Source: a bacterium (GTDB lineage Bacteria > UBP15 > UBA6099). From it: DNA of 5,104 bases. The stretch's first letter is position 1. Each line of letters starts with the position of its first letter. The stretch covers positions 1 through 5,104 of the forward strand of contig JAKQBV010000067.1 of assembly GCA_029573925.1 (NCBI GenBank), read 5' to 3'. The position numbers were made by a program, and so were the translations under genes. Shown in pieces: positions 1-4,278 of the stretch. The notes below the pieces were generated by a model that had not been told where the DNA came from, made no database searches, and worked only from the letters and a program-made list of their open reading frames with translations.

Positions 1-63
1 CGCGGGGAGTCAAGGGCGAGCGAAGCGAGTTCATCGAAGACCCTTGACGCCTCGTGTTCGAGG
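1..63. repeat. Nested inverted repeats, likely 3'-end hairpins of a minus-strand transcript
   Basis: GTCAAGGG at 9-16 is matched by its exact complement CCCTTGAC at 41-48. With one A/G mismatch the stem extends outward through 1-7 and 50-56, including two G-T pairs. The loop contains the repetitive GCGAGCGAAGCGAG. An overlapping and competing hairpin, CCTCG-TGTT-CGAGG, lies at 50-63, and GAGG at 60-63 could also pair with CCTC at 71-74. On the minus strand these stems follow immediately after a TAA stop at 67-65, the expected place for a transcript-end structure. There is no T-run after the stem in either direction, so an intrinsic terminator is not demonstrated. A small dispersed repeat (REP-like) is an equal alternative. 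Confidence 0.45.
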
Positions 64-64
64 T

Positions 65-268
65 TTAGCGCCTCTTCCGTCCGGTTTCAAGTCCAGCTAT
101 ACTACATATTGGGGCCACCCACTCGATTTCCGGATGCCCCTTTATTTTTTCCATTGCGATTCCGCCAGTTATAAGTTTGACATCCTCGAATTTTATACCA
201 ATCAATAGGCAAAAACCATCGGCGTTGAAAACGATTAAGAACTTTGCGCAAATCTCGCCGCTTAGCTC
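65..268 (-). pseudogene. Possible small minus-strand gene remnant, unknown function
   Basis: This frame is open for 67 codons between a TAA at 271-269 and a terminal TAA at 67-65. The translation looks like real protein: a hydrophobic stretch (AKFLIVFNADGFCLLIGIKF), then a mixed charged part (EDVKLITGG, MEKIKGHPEIEWVAP), ending in the basic tail ETGRKRR. There is no ATG near the 5' end. The first ATG is at 154-152 and would give only 29 residues; a TTG at 205-203 would give 46. Neither has a convincing ribosome binding site. I do not recognise the family. It may be the C-terminal remainder of a decayed gene, a small gene with a non-ATG start, or a chance open frame. Codon choice (ATA, CTA, AAA) is more AT-rich than in the efflux genes. 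The hairpins just after its stop slightly favour a once-real transcription unit. Confidence 0.25.
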
Positions 269-291
269 TTACGGCAAGCGACTCGCCTATA

Positions 292-320
292 TTGCTTTAT
301 CCTACGGTTTGGAATATATT
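292..320 (+). promoter_or_regulatory. Candidate sigma70-type promoter for the methyltransferase
   Basis: TTGCTT at 292-297 and TATATT at 315-320 are separated by exactly 17 bases. The -10 box matches consensus at 5 of 6 positions; the -35 box matches only its TTG. Transcription would start near 327, leaving a leader of about 20 bases before the ATG at 347, which is preceded by a purine-rich GAAAGAG at about the right distance. This is pattern matching only, and the bacterium's sigma-factor preferences are unknown. Confidence 0.35.
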
Positions 321-346
321 GATTTCAAAAAATAGAAAGAGCGAAT

Positions 347-619
347 ATGAATCAACCCGCCCAACCCGCCGAAATCAATTGCGATCCCGCCGAAATGTAC
401 CTTGAATTGCTTAAGGGTTGTCTAACGAGACTTTTATTCAGCGAATACAATTACGAGCCGGCGAAGCTTCTTCCGGGAGATGTCGGAAAAGTGTTGAATC
501 CGAAATTGGGAAGATATCTGACAAAACGCGGAATGCAGATTGTGCGAAGAGTAAAGATTGACACTGAGGCGAGAGAGGGAGGAAGGGATTGGCCGAGCGA
601 CGCGGAAACCATGGTCTGA
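347..619 (+). CDS. N-terminal fragment of TylF-type methyltransferase (ends at premature TGA)
   Basis: This is the 90-residue product expected if the TGA at 617-619 terminates translation. It starts at the first ATG after an in-frame TGA at 320-322, with a purine-rich GAAAGAG just upstream. It contains the family's helical N-terminal region (MYLELLKGCLTRLLF) and the REGGRDWPSDAETMV segment that precedes the SAM-binding fold. It lacks every SAM- and metal-binding residue, so by itself it cannot be a methyltransferase. It is listed separately because an automatic annotation would report it as its own gene. Confidence 0.5.
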   Translation: MNQPAQPAEINCDPAEMYLELLKGCLTRLLFSEYNYEPAKLLPGDVGKVLNPKLGRYLTKRGMQIVRRVKIDTEAREGGRDWPSDAETMV

Positions 620-661
620 CTAAAGAGGCTCGACAATATTTCATTTTGCGTAAAACAGATT

Positions 662-1198
662 TTGAAAGACGGGATACCCGGAGATTTGCTGGAAACAGGC
701 GTCTGGCGCGGCGGAGCGTCAATCTTCATGAAAGCGGCTCTTGTGGTTTACGGAGGACGCGACCGGACTATCTGGGTCGCTGACTCTTTTGAAGGGCTGC
801 CTAAACCGGATGTGGAAAAATATCCCAAAGACAAGGGAGACATGCATTGGACATTCGACAACCTGAGGGTCTCTATGGAAGAAGTCAGAGGCAATTTTGA
901 AAGATACGGCCTGCTTGACGATAACATAAAATTTATCAAGGGATGGTTTTCAGACACGATGCCGTCCGCCCCGATTGAAAAGTTGGCTCTTCTGCGTGCG
1001 GATGGGGATATGTACGGCTCGACTATGGACGTCCTCGAACCCATGTATCCGAAACTCTCCAGCGGCGGATTTTTAATCATTGACGACTACGCGCTTGAAG
1101 GTTGCCGCGCCGCCGTGCATGACTACAGAAATCGGCACGGCATCGCAGAAAACATTGTCGACATCGACGGAATCGGAGCTTTCTGGCGAAAATCCTGA
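662..1198 (+). CDS. C-terminal fragment of TylF-type methyltransferase (SAM-binding core)
   Basis: This is the 178-residue piece downstream of the premature stop and in the same frame as it. It holds the whole Rossmann-like catalytic core: LLETGVWRGG, WVADSFEGLP, the LLDDNIKFIKGWFSDTMP segment, RADGDMYGS and LIIDDYALEGCRAAVHDYR. The first usable start codon is the TTG at 662-664, but no Shine-Dalgarno-like sequence lies before it, and alignment puts this codon inside a helix (KQILKDGIPGD). It is therefore more likely the tail of a broken gene than an independently started protein. The TGA at 1196-1198 follows GAFWRKS, where family members normally end, so it is the genuine stop. Confidence 0.55.
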   Translation: MKDGIPGDLLETGVWRGGASIFMKAALVVYGGRDRTIWVADSFEGLPKPDVEKYPKDKGDMHWTFDNLRVSMEEVRGNFERYGLLDDNIKFIKGWFSDTMPSAPIEKLALLRADGDMYGSTMDVLEPMYPKLSSGGFLIIDDYALEGCRAAVHDYRNRHGIAENIVDIDGIGAFWRKS

Positions 1199-1288
1199 GC
1201 CTCTTAATAGCGCCGAGGGCTGTCCTGTTTCCAATAAATTGTCTGAATTTCTGATTGCTCTCGCGGAACAATAAGTTTTCTCATCTGT

Positions 1289-1328
1289 TTAATTAACATT
1301 AAGATGATTAATGCGTCTAAAGTTAATT
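1289..1328. promoter_or_regulatory. AT-rich nested palindromes, candidate operator
   Basis: CATTAA at 1297-1302 and TTAATG at 1308-1313 form an exact inverted repeat with a 5-base spacer. AATTAAC at 1291-1297 is matched by GTTAATT at 1322-1328, and TTAATTAA at 1289-1296 is self-complementary. Short inverted repeats of this size and spacing are the usual shape of sites bound by dimeric repressors of the MarR or TetR type, which often control efflux operons. A possible -10 element (TATTAT, 1328-1333) abuts the site. AT-rich DNA yields palindromes by chance, and no regulator gene is present, so the assignment is inference. Confidence 0.3.
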
Positions 1329-1354
1329 ATTATTAGTTAGTTGTCGCAAGATTT

Positions 1355-1389
1355 TCTTAGCCCGCATTTTCTACCAATGCGAGCTAAGA
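1355..1389. promoter_or_regulatory. Strong imperfect hairpin in efflux leader
   Basis: TCTTAGC-like arm 1355-1361 pairs with GCTAAGA at 1383-1389 (7 bp). After one C/A mismatch, CGCATT at 1363-1368 pairs with AATGCG at 1376-1381 (6 bp), leaving a 7-base loop. There is no T-run on either side, so it is not a standard intrinsic terminator. It lies about 175 bases before the outer-membrane protein start and could be an RNA element in the leader or a protein-binding palindrome. It could also act as the processed 3' end of the methyltransferase transcript. Confidence 0.45.
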
Positions 1390-1472
1390 TGAAGAAAGGG
1401 ATGGCATTCAGGAGAATCAAACAAGAACAAGGCAGCATACTGTTTCGTATGCGCCTGAGTTCGAGTCGATAA
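1389..1472 (+). CDS. Possible 27-residue leader peptide upstream of the efflux operon
   Basis: ATG at 1389 opens a 27-codon frame ending in TAA at 1470-1472. The peptide begins MKKGMAFRRIKQEQG and ends RMRLSSSR, and is very basic. A second in-frame ATG at 1401 has the purine-rich GAAGAAAGGG directly before it. The frame contains the hairpin at 1431-1455 and starts at the last base of the hairpin at 1355-1389. This arrangement resembles translational attenuators of drug-resistance genes, but no alternative pairing that would hide the downstream ribosome binding site is obvious. A chance short frame is quite possible. Confidence 0.2.
   Translation: MKKGMAFRRIKQEQGSILFRMRLSSSR
1431..1455. promoter_or_regulatory. 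Hairpin GGC(A)GCATAC / GTATGCGCC in efflux leader
   Basis: GCATAC at 1435-1440 and GTATGC at 1447-1452 are exact complements around a 6-base TGTTTC loop. The stem continues with GGC at 1431-1433 pairing to GCC at 1453-1455 if A1434 is bulged, giving 9 pairs. It is not followed by a T-run. It is the most stable-looking short hairpin in the leader and may be a 5'-UTR structure or a dimeric repressor site. Confidence 0.4.
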
Positions 1473-1564
1473 TTCAACGCTGCGGATAGCGATATTCGAT
1501 TTTTCTTTTTTTTCATAGAAATCCGGGTTGGCGATTTCGGACAAGAAAATGAAGGGTTGACTAA

Positions 1565-3073
1565 ATGAATAGAAAAAACATCTTAAAAGTTTCAAAATCA
1601 TTCGGAATAGCATGTTTTGTTTTGATGTTAATCGCAGCCGGGAATACCGCAAACGCGGATAATAGCGTTGCGCGCGTTGTTTCCCTCGCCGAATGCATAC
1701 TGACATCCCTCGAGAGAAACCCGGACATATCGGCCAGAAGGATCAGCGCGGACAACGCGAGGCTGAATGTTGTGATTGAAGACAGTGAATTTGACGCGGC
1801 GTTTTCATCCGGTTTCACGCTCGGCGACGCCAATCGGCCCACGGCCAGTTTTCTTGACGGAGTGAAGCGTTCGACTTTCACCGCTCAATCAGCATACGGG
1901 GCAAAGACGCGCAGCGGAGATTCCTATTCGCTGACCGCTTCTCATTCCCGGACCGACACGAGAGAAGGGGGGGCCGGAATAAATCCCGCCTATTCATCAA
2001 ACTTGACTTTCAAATATACCCGCCCTCTCGGCAGAGGCTCCGGGCGCGAGTTCAGCGAATCGCGTCTGCGCGTGTCGCTTCTGAACAGCGAAATATCAGG
2101 ACATCAGCTTAAATCGAAGCTGCTGGAAGTTATTTACGGCGTTGAGAAAGCCTACTGGGAGCTTGCGTACGCGGAGCGGAGTTTTGACACAAGAAAAGAG
2201 GCTCTGGCGCTTGCTGAAAAGACGCTGAAACGAACGCGCGACATGTCCGACGCGGGGGCTTTGCCAGCATCGCACATTGTTCTGGTCGAAGCTCAGACCG
2301 CCGCCAGAGAGTTGGAAACAATAGCGGCGGAAGGCGCGTTGGAAAACGCCGCCCTCGAATTGAAAACAATCATGAATATCTCTCCCGGAGACGAATTATG
2401 GGGAGCAAAAATCACTGCGTCGGACGCTCTTACAGCCGAGGTGTCTTTTTCGCCGTATCCATTCGACTCCGCTTATGCGAAAGCGCTCGCGTCCAGACCT
2501 GACGTTGTTGCTGCCGCAAAAAATGTTGACGCTCGAATAATTGAGACGTCAGCGGCGAAAAGCAACTCTAAACGCGGTTTCAGTTTCGAGTTTCAGACAA
2601 GTCTTGACGGGATGGACGACGAAGCGGCAGGGACGGCAAGAGACATTATCGACGCTAGACATCCATCCGCGCAGGCGGGATTTACTGTGGATTTCCCTAT
2701 AGGAATGCGTTACGCCAAAGCGCGTCTGGCTCAGAGCGAGAACAATGAAGCGGCCGCCCGGCTCGAATATGAAAAGACGGCGCAACGCGCGGCTGTGGAA
2801 ATCGCAAGGGCCGAGATTGCGCTTGTCACCGCAGCCAAGAAGATAGACGCCGCCCGGGCCGCAACGCGCTTCTCTGAAAAAAAACTTGCCGAGGAAGAGG
2901 AGAAACATACGCTGGGCATGGCAGTGACTCAGGACGTATTGGAATATCAGAACGATCTTTTCTCAGCGAAATTAAATGAACTGAGAGCTATGATCGATTT
3001 CAGAGAGGCTGCGGCATCGTACTTGCACACGCTCGGCTCTCTGGCGGAAAGTAGAGGAGTGGATATCGAGTAA
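1565..3073 (+). CDS. TolC-family outer-membrane efflux protein
   Basis: This 502-residue protein fits the outer-membrane efflux (OEP/TolC) family, trimeric channels forming an outer-membrane beta barrel with a long periplasmic alpha-helical tunnel. Residues 1-31 are a signal peptide: basic MNRKNILK, a hydrophobic core (GIACFVLMLIAAG) and likely cleavage after ANA at 29-31. Two family repeats follow. Repeat one has VVSLAECILTSLERNPDI (38-55), a beta region ending YTRPLGRGSG (151-160), and long Ala/Glu-rich helices at about 180-275. Repeat two starts near FDSAYAKALASRPDV (300-314, the common SRPD motif), has VDFPIGMRYAKARLAQSE (375-391, matching the usual iPLfnggrr.a..A.A region) and helices to about 490. 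The ATG at 1565 is preceded by GAAGGG eight bases upstream and yields a proper signal peptide. No lipobox is seen, so it is probably not lipidated. It is first of the three-gene operon, 44 bp before the adaptor. Substrate is unknown. Confidence 0.9.
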   Translation: MNRKNILKVSKSFGIACFVLMLIAAGNTANADNSVARVVSLAECILTSLERNPDISARRISADNARLNVVIEDSEFDAAFSSGFTLGDANRPTASFLDGVKRSTFTAQSAYGAKTRSGDSYSLTASHSRTDTREGGAGINPAYSSNLTFKYTRPLGRGSGREFSESRLRVSLLNSEISGHQLKSKLLEVIYGVEKAYWELAYAERSFDTRKEALALAEKTLKRTRDMSDAGALPASHIVLVEAQTAARELETIAAEGALENAALELKTIMNISPGDELWGAKITASDALTAEVSFSPYPFDSAYAKALASRPDVVAAAKNVDARIIETSAAKSNSKRGFSFEFQTSLDGMDDEAAGTARDIIDARHPSAQAGFTVDFPIGMRYAKARLAQSENNEAAARLEYEKTAQRAAVEIARAEIALVTAAKKIDAARAATRFSEKKLAEEEEKHTLGMAVTQDVLEYQNDLFSAKLNELRAMIDFREAAASYLHTLGSLAESRGVDIE

Positions 3074-3075
3074 TC

Positions 3076-3090
3076 CGGCGATGCGCGCCG
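3076..3090. promoter_or_regulatory. Short GC hairpin between channel and adaptor genes
   Basis: CGGCG at 3076-3080 and CGCCG at 3086-3090 pair around a 5-base loop, three bases after the TAA of the outer-membrane protein. It lacks a T-run and cannot be called a terminator. It may modestly affect mRNA stability or the relative expression of the two genes. Confidence 0.3.
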
Positions 3091-3117
3091 AACCATAGAA
3101 AAGCAGAGGACAATAAA

Positions 3118-4278
3118 ATGAAAATGACTATGAAAGCCAAGATTGCGGCGATGTTGGTTGCGGCGGGAACGATGTGCGCGACGGGGTGTTCCAAGAAAAG
3201 CGCGCCGGCTACCGAGCCTGCGGGAGCGCCATCCGCCGCGGCGGCGCAAAACAAGCCGGGAGGGCCCGGCGGCGCGGGGCAACTGAAAACCGCGACCGTC
3301 GAGATCCGACAGATAAGCCTCATAAGAGAATACATCGGCGAAGTCGCTCCGGCATATTCAGTGGAAGCGCGCGGAACGGCGTCGGGATGGCTGGCAAATT
3401 TGAAAGTGGACATAGGCAGTAGAGTCGCCGCCGGACAGGAGCTTTGCAGAATAGACAATGAGGAGCTTAAGGCGCAGGCGGAACAGGCGCGAGCCGGCAT
3501 AGCGGCCGCCGAGTTCGCTCTCGCCAGAGCTGAAGCCGCGCTGGAACAAGTCGGAAACGAGGCGGCGCGGGCGGAATCTCTCTACTCGAAAGGATATATT
3601 TCGCAGCGCGAGCTTGAAAGCGCGCAGTCTACGCGCAAACAGCACAAGGCGTCTGTGGACGCGGCGCGCGCTCAATTGGATCAAGCGACGGCGCAGTTGA
3701 AAACATCTCAGTCGCGTCTGAACGACACTGCGATTCGCGCTCCGTTCTCAGGGGTTGTCGCGGAAAGATATCTGGACAATGGAGCTTACGTGTCGCCTTC
3801 CAGCGCGATCCTTCGGCTCATAGACGATTCAGAGGCGAAAGTCGTTATTAACGCGGTCGAAGAGGATGTGCCGTGGATTAAGATAGGCGCGGACGCGGAA
3901 GTCACAGTGGACGCATGGCCGGGCCGCTCCTTCTCCGCCAAAGTGAAAAGAGTTTCTCCATCCATAGACAAAAACAGCAGAACGGCTGCGGTTGAAATTA
4001 TTCTGCCAAACAAATCCGGCGACTTGAGAACTGGGATGACGGCAAGAGTCAGGCTTACGGTGGCTCATAAGGAACAAGCTCTCACGCTTCCTGCGGGCGC
4101 TCTGAAATCGGACGCCGGCGCGACTTATGTAATGTTGAAAACCTCAGGGGAACCAGAAAGACGAGAAGTTCAGACGGGGATAAAAACCTCGGAATCGGTT
4201 GAAATCCTGTCCGGGCTGTCGGAGGGAGATGTGGTTGTGGTGGCGGGAACCTCCGCCGGAGGGAGAGGGAATAGATGA
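3118..4278 (+). CDS. RND efflux periplasmic adaptor (membrane fusion lipoprotein)
   Basis: This 386-residue adaptor of the HlyD/AcrA type bridges an inner-membrane RND pump and a TolC-like channel. Residues 1-24 form a lipoprotein signal (MKMTMKAKIAAMLVAAG..CATGC), with C24 the probable lipidated cysteine. Residues 25-56 are a flexible Ala/Pro/Gly linker. The first half of the biotinyl-lipoyl domain is at about 80-113 (VEARGTASGWLANLKVDIGS, VAAGQELCRID), the alpha-helical hairpin at about 114-200, and the second lipoyl half at 203-235 (TAIRAPFSGVVAERYLDNGAYV). The beta-barrel domain spans about 237-313, ending LRTGMTARVRL, and the membrane-proximal domain 316-380 (LPAGAL, GLSEGDVVVVAG). All four domains are present at usual family length. 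AGAGGA at 3105-3110 sits seven bases before the ATG. Two more in-frame ATGs (3124, 3130) could serve without changing the mature protein. Its TGA overlaps the pump's ATG, implying coupled translation. Confidence 0.93.
   Translation: MKMTMKAKIAAMLVAAGTMCATGCSKKSAPATEPAGAPSAAAAQNKPGGPGGAGQLKTATVEIRQISLIREYIGEVAPAYSVEARGTASGWLANLKVDIGSRVAAGQELCRIDNEELKAQAEQARAGIAAAEFALARAEAALEQVGNEAARAESLYSKGYISQRELESAQSTRKQHKASVDAARAQLDQATAQLKTSQSRLNDTAIRAPFSGVVAERYLDNGAYVSPSSAILRLIDDSEAKVVINAVEEDVPWIKIGADAEVTVDAWPGRSFSAKVKRVSPSIDKNSRTAAVEIILPNKSGDLRTGMTARVRLTVAHKEQALTLPAGALKSDAGATYVMLKTSGEPERREVQTGIKTSESVEILSGLSEGDVVVVAGTSAGGRGNR
4250..4269 (+). promoter_or_regulatory. Ribosome binding region of the RND gene with overlapping hairpin
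   Basis: The purine run GAGAGGG at 4263-4269 lies five bases before the pump ATG and is a good Shine-Dalgarno sequence inside the end of the adaptor gene. Just upstream, CCTCC at 4250-4254 pairs with GGAGG at 4258-4262 around a 3-base GCC loop, so part of the purine-rich region is sequestered. Ribosomes translating the adaptor would open this stem, which suits translational coupling through the ATGA overlap. The region also codes for the adaptor's C-terminus (TSAGGRGNR), so some of the pattern is imposed by Gly/Arg codons. Confidence 0.4.

Larger units (their letters stand above)
347..1198 (+). pseudogene. TylF/MycF-family SAM-dependent O-methyltransferase interrupted by in-frame TGA
   Basis: Read through one TGA, this is a single 283-codon frame matching the macrocin O-methyltransferase (TylF/MycF) family over its full length. 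These cytoplasmic enzymes transfer methyl from S-adenosylmethionine to a sugar hydroxyl and need a divalent metal. The N-terminal region has the family-like YLELLK at residues 18-23 and a DWPSDAETMV segment just before the stop. After it come LKRLDN, then ETGVWRGG at 116-123 (SAM-binding loop), VADSFEGLP, RADGD with D219 and D221, and IIDDY with D246 and D247 (metal/catalytic acidic residues), then AVHDYR and the family-typical end GAFWRKS. The interruption is codon 91 (617-619). TylF has TMIGMERLDN there, whereas this gene has TMV-stop-LKRLDN, so the stop replaces a glycine and GGA to TGA is one base change. No frameshift is needed, and the remaining sequence shows no other decay. The likely role is modification of a polysaccharide or glycosylated metabolite; no partner gene is visible in the window. 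Confidence 0.85.
1199..1564. other. 366-bp intergenic leader upstream of the efflux operon
   Basis: No credible gene longer than about 30 codons lies here on either strand. The first part (1199-1270) is unremarkable, with only a weak AT-rich AAATT/AATTT repeat at 1236-1250 and no clear terminator for the methyltransferase. From about 1285 it becomes AT-rich with nested palindromes, then carries two hairpins, a possible leader peptide and a T-rich run at 1498-1513 (interrupted by single C residues). It ends in GAAGGG at 1551-1556, eight bases before the outer-membrane protein's ATG. The best -10-like element is TATTAT at 1328-1333, without a good -35 partner. This is probably the promoter and 5' untranslated region of the efflux operon. 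Confidence 0.6.

Noticed and set aside
81..120. tRNA-like T-arm (GGTTTCAAGTCC) and CCACC
   Set aside because: The flanking bases do not form the 5-bp T stem, the spacing to CCACC is too long, and no acceptor, D or anticodon arms could be assembled.
111..150. GGGGC (111-115) / GCCCC (136-140) followed by TTTATTTTTT, resembling a plus-strand intrinsic terminator
   Set aside because: The stem is only 5 bp with a 20-base loop, no plus-strand gene is visible upstream, and the region lies inside the protein-like minus-strand frame, where the T-run is Lys/Glu codons.
1..174. Plus-strand frame open from the left edge to TAA at 172-174
   Set aside because: The translation is Ser-rich at first and then irregular (for example LYYILGPPTRFPDAPLFF), runs through the hairpins, and is antisense to a better-looking frame. 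It was not treated as a gene end.
617..660. Selenocysteine insertion at the TGA
   Set aside because: No stable stem-loop follows the TGA at the distance expected for a bacterial SECIS element, and the family position is glycine rather than a catalytic cysteine.
589..783. 64-codon plus-strand frame across the methyltransferase interruption
   Set aside because: It is an out-of-frame, Arg-rich shadow. The true frame continues straight through the TGA without any shift, so this is not evidence of a frameshift.
1080..1274. 64-codon plus-strand frame running past the methyltransferase stop
   Set aside because: Its first two thirds are a shifted copy of the conserved methyltransferase C-terminus, and it has no ribosome binding site or recognisable domain.
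1478..1513. CGCT/AGCG stem followed by a T-rich run as an intrinsic terminator
   Set aside because: The stem is only 4 bp and is separated from the T-rich run by about seven bases, too weak to call. The T-run is mentioned only as part of the leader.
3000..3500. 166-codon minus-strand open frame
   Set aside because: It is antisense to the end of the channel gene and the lipoprotein signal and linker of the adaptor. Its length reflects Ala/Gly-rich codons on the other strand, and it has no family-like motifs.
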